This document shows, in pieces, positions 42,230 through 50,336 of a stretch of DNA of 64,000 bases. The first letter of the stretch is position 1; the number at the start of each line of letters is the position of its first letter. This stretch comes from Polynucleobacter sp. SHI8 (GTDB lineage Bacteria; Pseudomonadota; Gammaproteobacteria; Burkholderiales; Burkholderiaceae). The translations under genes were made by a program, and so were the position numbers. The notes under the pieces were generated by a model. It searched no databases. It was not told the DNA's origin and worked only from the letters and a program-made list of their open reading frames with translations. The DNA is taken from the NCBI RefSeq assembly GCF_027944005.1, contig NZ_AP027204.1:930001-994000 (forward strand), read 5' to 3'.

Positions 42230-42265
42230 TTGGTATATATTTAAGTAATATCAAATATATACCAA
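42230..42265. promoter_or_regulatory. perfect 13-bp inverted repeat abutting the HNH-HIT start codon
   Basis: TTGGTATATATTT (42230-42242) is exactly complemented by AAATATATACCAA (42253-42265) with a 10-base centre, and the right arm ends directly at the ATG (42266). -35-like TTTACA and -10-like TAATAT sequences (42221-42251) overlap it. It could be an operator for a dimeric repressor, or a hairpin that hides the start region; no Shine-Dalgarno is present. Confidence 0.6.
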
Positions 42266-43270
42266 ATGACCTACGAACAACTCCTTCAATTCATAACAAA
42301 AGATATGTCAATGTCTCATATCTATCAACCGGTGATGCTGATTGAATTGTTAAGGAATAAAGGAATAGCCTCTGTTGAAGAAATTGCTCAGGCCATCCTT
42401 AATCGAGACCCATCTCAAGTCGAATATTACTCCCAGATTGTCAAAAAAATGGTGGGAGATGTTTTAACTAATAAGAGAAAAATCACAAGCAAAGATAAAG
42501 ATATTTATTCGCTAAGAGGAATTGAATCCCTTTCAGATATAGAGATTGAAGAATTAATTTCTTTATGTGAGCAAAAGATAATTGATTATGAAGTTAAGCG
42601 AGAAGGTGCGCAGTGGGATCATCGTAGACGCACAAGAAGTCCGGTATCTGGTTCAATTCGATATGAGGTTTTAAAAAGAGCAAATAGTAGATGTGAATTG
42701 TGTGGAATATCTAATGAACTTAAAAATTTAGAAGTGGATCACATCACGCCAAAAAGTCTTGGGGGCAAAGATGATATTGCAAATTACCAAGCTCTTTGTT
42801 ATACATGTAATGCTCAAAAGAAAAATAATGACGATACAGATTTTCGTCAATTAAACGTTAAGTATCAGGAGAGGCATGTGGGTTGTTTATTTTGTGATGT
42901 TCAAACCATTGATCGTGGTCGTATTGTTGAGGAAAACGAATTAGCATTTGTCGTGCGTGATGCTTTTCCAGTCACAGAGCTTCATTCACTGTTTATCCCC
43001 AAACGACATGTCTTAGATTACTTTGGAGTGTCTCAACCCGAAGTTAATGCCATCCATGCTTTGTTGCATACTCAAAAAGATCTCTTACTGAAACTAGATC
43101 CTACGATTGATGGATTTAATATTGGGATGAACTGTGGGCAAACAGCAGGTCAATCCGTATGGCACTGCCATGTCCATTTAATCCCCCGCAGAAAAGGTGA
43201 TGTTGAATACCCCAAAGGTGGAGTCAGACATGTCATTCCATATAAAGGCAACTACGAGGATCTACGATAA
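42266..43270 (+). CDS. HNH endonuclease-HIT domain fusion protein
   Basis: Three parts are visible in 334 residues. Residues 1-113 form a helical N-terminal domain, possibly a winged helix. An HNH nuclease follows, with zinc cysteines C143/C146 and C178/C181, the DH pair D158-H159 and N173 (NLEVDHITPKSLGGKDDIANY). The last 130 residues are a HIT domain with the triad motif H300-x-H302-x-H304 (VWHCHVHLIP) and an extra CLFC pair at 207-210. HIT proteins hydrolyse or transfer nucleotide phosphates such as Ap4A or AMP-lysine, and HNH domains cut DNA or RNA. All key residues are intact. The gene is alone behind the inverted repeat. Confidence 0.85.
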   Translation: MTYEQLLQFITKDMSMSHIYQPVMLIELLRNKGIASVEEIAQAILNRDPSQVEYYSQIVKKMVGDVLTNKRKITSKDKDIYSLRGIESLSDIEIEELISLCEQKIIDYEVKREGAQWDHRRRTRSPVSGSIRYEVLKRANSRCELCGISNELKNLEVDHITPKSLGGKDDIANYQALCYTCNAQKKNNDDTDFRQLNVKYQERHVGCLFCDVQTIDRGRIVEENELAFVVRDAFPVTELHSLFIPKRHVLDYFGVSQPEVNAIHALLHTQKDLLLKLDPTIDGFNIGMNCGQTAGQSVWHCHVHLIPRRKGDVEYPKGGVRHVIPYKGNYEDLR

Positions 43271-43583
43271 TCATTTAATAGTCTAATCAAGAACATTTGA
43301 TTAAAGACTTACTCTCAAATGAAATTCATAAAATGGTGGAATTGATATTCAGATCATTGAACATGAAGGATTGTTGATTGATTAATTAATTAAGATACTT
43401 TTTTACTATCCATATTAAAAAATTCTTAAACATCGCCTGTTTTTTATAAGGTTAATGATTTAGATATCCTAAGAGCATCTACTAAAATAATCGATTTAAT
43501 TGAAAGTGAGTTTTTAAATTAGATAAGGTAAGTATCTGCGATGTTGTAGATCATTGAATTGAAAATAGATTGATTGAAAAGTG
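43271..43583. other. AT-rich gap without a recognised gene
   Basis: An imperfect hairpin (AGTCT-AATCAA pairing with TTGATT-AA-AGACT, 43280-43310) follows the HNH-HIT gene and could act in 3'-end formation, though no T-run follows. The remainder is AT-rich. A short open frame (VNDLDILRASTKII, about 43449-43520) has no start codon. No HicA toxin was found here, although hicA normally precedes hicB. Confidence 0.45.
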
Positions 43584-43811
43584 ATGGAAAAATATCTGAC
43601 TTATAAAGGTTTTGAAGGTATTGCCGAAATCTCCTTAGAGCAAAAGCTCTTTAGGGGAAAGATTTTGTTTATTGAGGATTTGGTTACCTACCAAACGCTT
43701 AATCCTGAGGAATTAGAAAAAGCTTTTCATGAAGCTGTGGATGATTATTTAAAAACATGTCAAGAGCTTGGAAGAGAGCCTTTAAAGGGTGCTTTTAATC
43801 AACGTGTTTAA
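43584..43811 (+). CDS. orphan HicB-like antitoxin
   Basis: The 75-residue protein has the HicB-type partial RNase H-like fold (YLTYKGFEGIAEISLEQK, FRGKILFIEDLVTYQ) and the typical end FHEAVDDYLKTCQELGREP, and then a short tail. It lacks an added helix-turn-helix or ribbon-helix-helix domain. The ATG at 43584 follows a GTG in frame at 43581. No HicA gene lies on either side, so it is either an orphan or a remnant of a pair. Its role without a toxin is unclear. Confidence 0.8.
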   Translation: MEKYLTYKGFEGIAEISLEQKLFRGKILFIEDLVTYQTLNPEELEKAFHEAVDDYLKTCQELGREPLKGAFNQRV

Positions 43812-43847
43812 CAGCCTCATTCCATCACATCACTCAACCCAATTGAA

Positions 43848-44324
43848 TCAGCCTAATAAATTTTTAATATCGCTAGCGATCGCACTAGGCTTAGTGGTTG
43901 AGTCATACCTTTTGACAGGAACACCATCACGACCAATTAAAAATTTCGTGAAATTCCACTTAATGGAAGTAGTACCTAATAGTCCAGGTAGTGCTGTCTT
44001 CAGAAATTCATAAACAGGATGCGTGTCTGAACCGTTCACATCAATTTTTTCGAAAACTGGAAAAGTGACTGAATAGTTCTTCTCACAAAAGTTTTGGATT
44101 TGTTCAGATGTACCAGGCTCCTGTCCACCAAATTGATTACACGGAAAAGCTAGGATTTCTAATCCCTTAGGCTGAAGCTCTTCATAGAGGGCTTGTAATT
44201 CTTTATATTGCCCAGTAAATCCACAATTACTTGCGACATTGACGACGAGCAAGACTTTGTCATTGTAGTTTTGGAGATTTTCTGAAGTTCCGTTAATACG
44301 CTTGATTTCTATATTAGGTAGCAT
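43848..44324 (-). CDS. glutathione peroxidase family protein
   Basis: The 158-residue protein has the peroxidase motif VNVASNCGFTGQY with peroxidatic Cys34, the FPCNQFGGQEPG box holding Gln68, and KWNFTKFLI near the end with Trp. It uses cysteine instead of selenocysteine, and a second Cys near residue 80 (IQNFCEKNY) suggests thioredoxin as reductant, as in bacterial homologues (BtuE/BsaA type). It removes hydrogen peroxide and lipid hydroperoxides. It has no signal peptide, so it is cytoplasmic. The gene starts 36 bases after the small secreted protein gene ends. Confidence 0.92.
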   Translation of the reverse strand: MLPNIEIKRINGTSENLQNYNDKVLLVVNVASNCGFTGQYKELQALYEELQPKGLEILAFPCNQFGGQEPGTSEQIQNFCEKNYSVTFPVFEKIDVNGSDTHPVYEFLKTALPGLLGTTSIKWNFTKFLIGRDGVPVKRYDSTTKPSAIASDIKNLLG

Positions 44325-44360
44325 CTTGTTCTCAATAGTGAAGTGATTGAAGGTAATAGA

Positions 44361-44681
44361 CTAGGAAGTGATTTTTTTGCCATCATCAAGGCAACTCTTA
44401 AAAGCCTTGACCTTTAATTCTCCCAGAAACTCAGGGGGTTTACTTGTCTTCTTGAGCTCATTTTTTTGCTCATCGGACGTATTCTTTTGGATATATTCCG
44501 TCTCACATGAGCAATAGGCCGCGAAGTCTTTGGCACTGAGTGGACGCTTGCTTAAGCCTTTATGCTCGCTTAATTGTTGTTGGACGCAAGTTTTCTGTAA
44601 TTGAACCGAGAGTTCTTCAGCTTGTAGTTGAGCCGCAAAGAATAGAGCAATTAAAGATAGGATTTTTGATGTTTTAGGCAT
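44361..44681 (-). CDS. small exported Cys-containing protein
   Basis: A signal peptide of about 21 residues (ILSLIALFFAAQLQA) precedes an 85-residue mature chain with cysteines in KTCVQQQ, YCSCETEY and KSCLDD. This is a common pattern for small periplasmic proteins of beta-proteobacteria with two disulfides. The rest is charged and helical. It stands upstream of the peroxidase gene on the same strand and may be co-transcribed. Function unknown. Confidence 0.7.
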   Translation of the reverse strand: MPKTSKILSLIALFFAAQLQAEELSVQLQKTCVQQQLSEHKGLSKRPLSAKDFAAYCSCETEYIQKNTSDEQKNELKKTSKPPEFLGELKVKAFKSCLDDGKKITS

Positions 44682-44763
44682 GGCTCAAGAAGATTTGTGA
44701 GTATTCATGCATACTTTAACTTAATTATATAAAAGGGGTATCCTCCCTACTTAAAAAACTATT

Positions 44764-45594
44764 ATGAAAAACGTTTTCATCACTGGGACTACATCGGGCA
44801 TTGGCTATGAGACAGCGATTAGCTTGGCTCAACAAAACTGTAATTTATTTTTGGCGAATCGTTCAGAAGATAAAACAAAAGAGCTCATCCAGCATGTAAG
44901 TCAAGTCGCTCCCCAATCGAAAGTACGATATATCCGTCTGGAGCTTGATGATCTCCAGTCTGTGAGACATGCAGCGCAAGAGTTTTTGTCATTTCAAGAA
45001 CCACTAGATATCCTGATTAATAATGCAGGCGTATTAGGTAAAAAAGGTTTGACGAAAGACGGCTATGAGATAGCCTTTGGCACCAATCACTTAGGACATT
45101 TTTTACTGACCCATCTGTTGAGGCCGATGATCGCCAGCACTCCCAATTCTAGAATCATCAATGTAGCGAGTAATGCCCACCGGTCAGCCAACTTTACAAA
45201 TTGGGATGCGATGAGAACCAAGACTTCCTCTTTTTCGGCATTTTCCGAATATGGGTTTTCCAAACTGGCGAACATTTGGCATATTAAAGAACTAGTCACA
45301 CTTCCTGAATATCAGAATATCACTGCTTATAGTTTGCATCCTGGGGTAATCAAGACGGGTATTTGGCGTCATATGCCTCAACCATTGAATCTGTTAACTT
45401 CGATTCCTGTTCTTAAAAACCCGAAAGAGGGGGCTCAGACAACACTCTTTTGTGCTTTAACAAATGAGACATTTCCGAATGGTCAATATTTTTCAGATTG
45501 CAAACCAGCAGCATTATCACCCCTTGCACAAAATACACAATTACAAAAAGAGCTGTGGGACTATAGTATGGAAGCTATCGGATCCTATTTATAA
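44764..45594 (+). CDS. short-chain dehydrogenase/reductase
   Basis: The 276-residue protein is a classical SDR of the retinol-dehydrogenase-like group. It has the cofactor site TGTTSGIG (residues 7-14), the NNAG motif (86-89), Ser136, Tyr163 and Lys167 (YGFSKLAN) and a C-terminal part typical of the group (SLHPGVIKTGI). It should use NADP(H) on an alcohol or ketone. The substrate is unknown. The next small gene (DUF5522) lies 27 bases downstream and may share the transcript. Confidence 0.88.
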   Translation: MKNVFITGTTSGIGYETAISLAQQNCNLFLANRSEDKTKELIQHVSQVAPQSKVRYIRLELDDLQSVRHAAQEFLSFQEPLDILINNAGVLGKKGLTKDGYEIAFGTNHLGHFLLTHLLRPMIASTPNSRIINVASNAHRSANFTNWDAMRTKTSSFSAFSEYGFSKLANIWHIKELVTLPEYQNITAYSLHPGVIKTGIWRHMPQPLNLLTSIPVLKNPKEGAQTTLFCALTNETFPNGQYFSDCKPAALSPLAQNTQLQKELWDYSMEAIGSYL

Positions 45595-45621
45595 AAGATC
45601 CAATCTCAATCAAATACCAAC

Positions 45622-45801
45622 ATGCAAAGTATTGAAGAACTTCATCGTCAGGCTTGTGAAAACGGTCAAGAAACCTATATTGATCCAGAATCTGGCTTCA
45701 TGGTTTTAACGAGTCAAGCCCACCTGAATCGTGGCACATGCTGTGGTAATCGGTGCCGTCATTGCCCGTATGAATATATCAATGTGCCTCCGGGTAATTA
45801 A
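45622..45801 (+). CDS. DUF5522-type small Cys-rich protein, 59 aa
   Basis: An ATG at 45622 opens a 59-residue frame ending at 45801. It contains DPESGFMVLTSQAHLNRGTC and then CCGNRCRHCPYEY, a four-cysteine cluster with the surrounding residues of the DUF5522 family. Cysteine spacing suggests a metal site, probably zinc or Fe-S. It is short enough to be missed by a length cut-off. Upstream is an SDR gene and downstream, on the other strand, is 4.5S RNA. No function is known to me. Confidence 0.82.
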   Translation: MQSIEELHRQACENGQETYIDPESGFMVLTSQAHLNRGTCCGNRCRHCPYEYINVPPGN

Positions 45802-45878
45802 TTCACCCAATACGTTAACTGATACAAATAGCTATCTAAATTAGTAATATCAATTGAAACAATCACTTGGAGTGAAAA

Positions 45879-45977
45879 GAGACGAGCCTTACCCCCGGCA
45901 CTACTGGGAAATGGGTTTGGCTGCTTCGTTCCCGACCTGACCAGGTTGCCATGCCAATATGCGGGGAGGCCCGTCTC
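45879..45977 (-). ncRNA. ffs: 4.5S signal recognition particle RNA
   Basis: Read on the minus strand, the ends pair (GAGACGGGCC with GGCTCGTCTC) and the apical loop carries the SRP core GGTCAGGTCGGGAACGAAGCAGCC in pieces (GGTCAGGT, GAAGCAGCC), as in bacterial 4.5S RNA. It pairs with the Ffh protein to target membrane proteins. It is about 100 nt long and divergently oriented to dnaX just downstream. Exact ends are estimated from the pairing. Confidence 0.93.
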
Positions 45978-46014
45978 TTACTATTGTACTCTGATGATTG
46001 TTAGAATATAACTT

Positions 46015-47742
46015 ATGTCTGATATCTCTTTATTTGAATCCTCTGAATTACCCACTCCTGGCTTAGCTTTAGCCAGAAAATGGCGTCCTCGTAACTTTGC
46101 TACTCTCATCGGTCAAGACCATGTTGTCCAAGCCCTGAGCCATGCACTCGATCAAAATCGCTTACACCATGCATGGTTATTCACCGGTACGAGAGGCGTC
46201 GGTAAAACTACGATTTCGCGAATCCTGGCAAAGTCCCTTAACTGTACAGGGACGATCGATAATCCCATCACACAACCTACCTCAACCCCCTGTGGACAAT
46301 GTGCCGCTTGTACCGAGATTGATGCTGGTAGATTTGTGGATTATGTTGAGATGGACGCGGCCAGTAATCGCGGAATCAATGACATGATTTCCTTACTCGA
46401 AAAAGCAGTCTATGGACCAACGAGTGGCAGATTTAAAGTCTTCATGATTGATGAGGTGCACATGCTCACCAATCAAGCGTTTAATTCGATGTTAAAAACA
46501 CTGGAAGAGCCGCCACCGCATATGAAGTTTATTTTGGCGACGACCGATCCACAAAAAATACCCGTTACTGTTCTGTCCCGTTGCTTGCAATTTAACCTCA
46601 AGCAAATGCCTTCTACCTTGATCGTGAATCATCTCAAAACCGTTTTATCTGCCGAGCAGATTGAGATTCATGAAGGGGCACTGCGCATCATTGCCAAATC
46701 GGCAAGAGGTTCGATGCGTGATGCGTTGTCACTTACCGATCAAGCGATTGCGTATTCGTCTTCAAATATGACAGAAGAAGCCGTCAGAAACATGCTCGGC
46801 TCATTAGATGATCGTTATCTCATTCGCATGGTGGATGCTCTTGCAAGTAAAAATGGCAAAGACTTAATTGATGTCAGTTCTGAGATGGGACTGATGAGTA
46901 TTTCTTTTACGACAGCATTGCAGGATTTGGCTTCTTTATTGCAAAAAATTGCGATGGCACAAGTCATTCCAGAATCTGTTCTAGAAGAATGGCCTGAGGC
47001 ACAGGATATTGTGCGTTTAGCGAGCTTGATCTCCAAAGAAGAAGTACAGCTGTTCTATCAGATTGCCATTACCAGTCGTGCTGATTTACTTTTAGCCCCA
47101 GAAGAAGAGACTGGTTTCATGATGACCTTGCTCAGAATGTTGGCATTTATGCCAGACGATGGTCAGAGCAATAGTTTATCAACACCTTCAGCGCCAAGGT
47201 CTCCTGCGCCACCAGCCCCACAAGGATTGAATAAACCCAAGGTACCGGCTGTACCAGTCAAACCATCACCAAGCATAGCACCACCTGCAACACCTTCCGC
47301 AAATACAGTAAGCACGACCACTCCACCATCAGCAGGAGCGCGATCACTCCAAGAGTTATCGCCCGAGTCATGGCGTGATATCGTCAATCAATTAGCGCTG
47401 AAAGGTTTTGAAGGGCAGTTTGCTTTGCAAACTGCCTTGATTTCTTATCAAGATAAATCAGGCACGATTTTTATCAAACTGGCAACTGATTTACCGCAAC
47501 TTGCTACGCCATCATCGATTCAGCTATTAGCAGATGCATTGCAAAGGTATTTCAACATACCGTTTAAAATTACCATTGAAAAAAGTACTGAAGTGGTGAC
47601 TGTGGCGCACTTAGAAGCAAAAGATCAAGCGATTGCTAAAACCGAATTAGAAAAGACGGTTTCCGTAGATCCCTTTTTAGAGCAACTCAAACAAGAGATT
47701 GGTGTTACTGTCATTGAAGGGTCGATACGACCATTGTCATAA
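46015..47742 (+). CDS. dnaX: DNA polymerase III subunit tau/gamma
   Basis: A standard clamp-loader subunit. It has ARKWRPRNFATLIGQ at the start, Walker A GTRGVGKTT (residues 58-66), a zinc module of four cysteines (LNCTG, then CGQCAAC), MIDEVHML and the sensor stretch. A Pro/Ala/Ser-rich linker begins near residue 390, and a C-terminal tau domain follows. At 575 residues it is within the normal range. No obvious slippery A6G heptamer for gamma production was noticed in the linker. It heads a compact group with ybaB and recR. Confidence 0.96.
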   Translation: MSDISLFESSELPTPGLALARKWRPRNFATLIGQDHVVQALSHALDQNRLHHAWLFTGTRGVGKTTISRILAKSLNCTGTIDNPITQPTSTPCGQCAACTEIDAGRFVDYVEMDAASNRGINDMISLLEKAVYGPTSGRFKVFMIDEVHMLTNQAFNSMLKTLEEPPPHMKFILATTDPQKIPVTVLSRCLQFNLKQMPSTLIVNHLKTVLSAEQIEIHEGALRIIAKSARGSMRDALSLTDQAIAYSSSNMTEEAVRNMLGSLDDRYLIRMVDALASKNGKDLIDVSSEMGLMSISFTTALQDLASLLQKIAMAQVIPESVLEEWPEAQDIVRLASLISKEEVQLFYQIAITSRADLLLAPEEETGFMMTLLRMLAFMPDDGQSNSLSTPSAPRSPAPPAPQGLNKPKVPAVPVKPSPSIAPPATPSANTVSTTTPPSAGARSLQELSPESWRDIVNQLALKGFEGQFALQTALISYQDKSGTIFIKLATDLPQLATPSSIQLLADALQRYFNIPFKITIEKSTEVVTVAHLEAKDQAIAKTELEKTVSVDPFLEQLKQEIGVTVIEGSIRPLS

Positions 47743-47774
47743 TTTGTGAAGTAAAAAAATAGAGAGGAAGTTAT

Positions 47775-48098
47775 ATGATGAAGGGTCAAATTGCTGGCTT
47801 AATGAAACAAGCCCAGCAGATGCAAGAAAAAATGAAACAAGCTCAAGAGCAGTTAGCTAGTCTTGAACTTGTTGGCCAAGCTGCTGGCGGTATGGTCAAA
47901 GTAACTGCGAATGGTAAGCATGTGATCAAACGTATTCAAATTGATCCAAGTGTCATGGATGACCGTGAGATGTTAGAAGATTTACTCGTGACAGCTCTTG
48001 CTGATGCGCATCAACAAGCCGAGGCTGCAGCAGAAAGCCGCATGTCTGGTGCGACTGCTGGTATGCCGATGCCTCCTGGATTTAAGTTGCCATTTTGA
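47775..48098 (+). CDS. YbaB/EbfC nucleoid-associated protein
   Basis: The 107-residue protein matches the YbaB/EbfC family: LMKQAQQMQEKMKQAQEQLA, VTANGKHVIKRIQIDPSVM, and the C-terminal GMPMPPGFKLPF. These dimers bind DNA and are often encoded between dnaX and recR, as here. A possible Shine-Dalgarno GAGAGGAAG precedes the ATG. Its stop overlaps the TTG start of recR. Confidence 0.94.
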   Translation: MMKGQIAGLMKQAQQMQEKMKQAQEQLASLELVGQAAGGMVKVTANGKHVIKRIQIDPSVMDDREMLEDLLVTALADAHQQAEAAAESRMSGATAGMPMPPGFKLPF

Positions 48099-48739
48099 AG
48101 ACACCCTATCAAGAGACATCCAGAGATGCATTAGATGCTCTACAAAAACTGATTTTGGCACTCAAGGTCATGCCTGGTATTGGGCCTAAATCGGCCCAAC
48201 GCATGGCGTACTATTTATTGCAGCATGATCGGCAAGGTGCCTTGAGTTTAGGAGTTGCTTTGCAAGAAGCCGTAGAACTTATTGGTCATTGTTCAAAGTG
48301 CAATTCTTTTTCAGAATTTGAGTTGTGTAAGACCTGCGATGATGATCGACGCGATGGTCAGATTCTGTGTATTGTAGAGACTCCATCAGATCAATTGATG
48401 GTCGAACAAACCTTAGCCTATCGTGGTTTGTATTTTGTTCTCATGGGACGTTTATCGCCCATGGAAGGACAGGGACCCAAAGAGCTTCATTTTGAAAAAC
48501 TCATGCAACGGATCTTTGCTGAAGATCCACAATTTCCGAGTGTCAGGGAAGTGATTCTTGCGACCAACTTCACCAGTGAAGGTGAAGCAACGGCCCATTA
48601 TTTAGGCGAAATCCTCAAGTCCAAGGGCATTCAGGTATCGAGGATTGCCAGAGGTATCCCTGTTGGTGGAGAGCTTGAGTATGTCGATGCCGGTACACTG
48701 GCGCGCGCGATGATGGACCGTAAACCCGTCGGTAGTTAA
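48095..48739 (+). CDS. recR: recombination mediator RecR
   Basis: A 214-residue RecR with the helix-hairpin-helix (MPGIGPKSAQRMAYYLL), the Cys4 zinc finger (HCSKCNSF, LCKTCDD) and a Toprim domain (QILCIVETPSDQL, ATNFTSEGEATAHYL). The start is TTG 48095 in a four-base overlap with ybaB. It works with RecO (and RecF) to load RecA onto single-stranded gaps, complementing the AddAB-like end-resection pair elsewhere in the window. Confidence 0.95.
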   Translation: MKTPYQETSRDALDALQKLILALKVMPGIGPKSAQRMAYYLLQHDRQGALSLGVALQEAVELIGHCSKCNSFSEFELCKTCDDDRRDGQILCIVETPSDQLMVEQTLAYRGLYFVLMGRLSPMEGQGPKELHFEKLMQRIFAEDPQFPSVREVILATNFTSEGEATAHYLGEILKSKGIQVSRIARGIPVGGELEYVDAGTLARAMMDRKPVGS

Positions 48740-48892
48740 GCCGGAAAGTTGCAGTATCTGCTGATTTTGAACTAAACCCATTTTTTCTGTATTGAATTTA
48801 TCTGAAAATTCAAAAAGGTCAAACTTAATCAGTAAAATAGAAACATCATAAAAAGCAATTTCCACAATACGACATAAGGTCATTTACTTGCC

Positions 48893-49669
48893 ATGCACTT
48901 TTTAGTTTCTAACGATGATGGTTATTTGGCCCCAGGACTTTTAGCCCTGGTCAATGCGTTGCGTCCACTAGGTAAAGTCACGGTGATTGCTCCTGAGCAA
49001 AATCATAGTGGTGCTTCTAATTCTTTAACCTTATCTAGACCTTTATCGATTCACCGAGTGGCTGGTGGTGAGCGCGATGGCTTTTTGTTTGTCAATGGCA
49101 CACCCACTGATTGCGTCCATATCGCTTTGACAGGCTTTTTAGATGAGATGCCTGATTATGTGATTTCTGGGATCAATCAAGGCGAAAACATGGGTGAAGA
49201 TGTGCTGTACTCTGGAACAGTAGCGGCTGCAATTGAAGGCGTGATGTTTGGTATACCTGGCATTGCGTTTTCGCAAGTGGATCGTGGTTGGGCCAAAATT
49301 GAAGATGCCGCTCGTATAGCCCATGATGTCGTTAAGCATGCGATGGATGGCGGATTACCTACAGGTGGTGGATACCATGCCCCCCTGATTAATGTGAACT
49401 TACCCAATCACTCCTATGAATCTCTCAAAGGTTGGCGAGTGACGAGATTAGGTAATCGTCACCCCTCACAGCCCGTCATCATGCAAAAAAGCCCACGAGG
49501 TGATGCAATCTATTGGATTGGACCAGCAGGTGAAGCGAAAGATGCTTCTGATGGGACCGACTTTGATGCGATCAATCAAGGCTATTTGTCACTCACACCA
49601 CTGCAGTTAAATCTGTCGGATGAACAGCGTCGTTTAAGTATGTTGTCCGCCAACTGGAATCGGGGTTAA
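48893..49669 (+). CDS. surE: 5'/3'-nucleotidase SurE
   Basis: The 258-residue protein has the SurE N-terminal signature with the metal Asp pair D8-D9 (LVSNDDGYLAPGLLAL), the NHSGASNSLTL loop and GTPTDCVHIAL, and the typical domain-swapped tail. It is a divalent-metal-dependent acid phosphatase acting on nucleoside monophosphates. It lies directly ahead of pcm, as in many proteobacteria, where both are linked to stationary-phase survival. Confidence 0.95.
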   Translation: MHFLVSNDDGYLAPGLLALVNALRPLGKVTVIAPEQNHSGASNSLTLSRPLSIHRVAGGERDGFLFVNGTPTDCVHIALTGFLDEMPDYVISGINQGENMGEDVLYSGTVAAAIEGVMFGIPGIAFSQVDRGWAKIEDAARIAHDVVKHAMDGGLPTGGGYHAPLINVNLPNHSYESLKGWRVTRLGNRHPSQPVIMQKSPRGDAIYWIGPAGEAKDASDGTDFDAINQGYLSLTPLQLNLSDEQRRLSMLSANWNRG

Positions 49670-49676
49670 GTAAAAC

Positions 49677-50333
49677 GTGGTCAAGACCGACAAAGCTTTG
49701 GACAATGCAAGACGCCAAATGGCGCAGCGCTTAGCCAGCAGTGGCGTTACACACCATGAAGTTTTACAAGCGATGGCGACCGTTCCAAGACATGCCTTTA
49801 TTGACCCAGGACTAGTCTCTCAGGCTTACGAAGATTCTTCATTACCGATTGGCCGAGAACAGACGATCTCCAAACCTTCCGTTGTGGCAAAGATGATTCA
49901 GGCACTGATGCAATCCCAAAAGAAAATGGGGCGAGTTTTAGAGATTGGTACTGGCTGTGGTTATCAAGCAGCCGTACTCAGTCTTTTAGCGGAAGAAGTG
50001 TATTCGGTCGAGCGGATTCGCTCCTTGCACGATAGTGCGCGCGCTAAACTGCGACCGTTTCGGATTGCTAACTTACGCTTAATCTATGCTGATGGTATTC
50101 GTGGACTGCCACAAGCAGCACCTTTTGATGGGATTATTTTGGCTGCCGCAGGACTAGGGATTCCTGATCCGCTTTTAGATCAATTAGCCATTGGTGGTAA
50201 ATTAATAGCACCTGTAGCAAAAAGTGAGACTGAGCAACAATTGTTATTGATCGAACGTTTAAGTTCACAGCGTTATCAAAGGACGACGATGGATGAAGTA
50301 TTTTTTGTACCACTGCAGTCAGGGACTATTTAA
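49677..50333 (+). CDS. pcm: protein-L-isoaspartate O-methyltransferase
   Basis: A 218-residue PIMT with VPRHAFIDPGL, PIGREQTISKPSVVAKM, the SAM site VLEIGTGCGYQAAVLSLL and a further VEEYSVERI-like stretch (EEVYSVERI). It repairs isoaspartyl residues in aged proteins using S-adenosylmethionine. The start is GTG 49677, 8 bases after the surE stop. It forms the usual surE-pcm-nlpD order with the next gene. Confidence 0.94.
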   Translation: MVKTDKALDNARRQMAQRLASSGVTHHEVLQAMATVPRHAFIDPGLVSQAYEDSSLPIGREQTISKPSVVAKMIQALMQSQKKMGRVLEIGTGCGYQAAVLSLLAEEVYSVERIRSLHDSARAKLRPFRIANLRLIYADGIRGLPQAAPFDGIILAAAGLGIPDPLLDQLAIGGKLIAPVAKSETEQQLLLIERLSSQRYQRTTMDEVFFVPLQSGTI

Positions 50334-50336
50334 GCG

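Noticed and set aside
46015..47742. Programmed frameshift in dnaX
   Set aside because: No A6G-type slippery heptamer was noticed in the proline-rich linker region.
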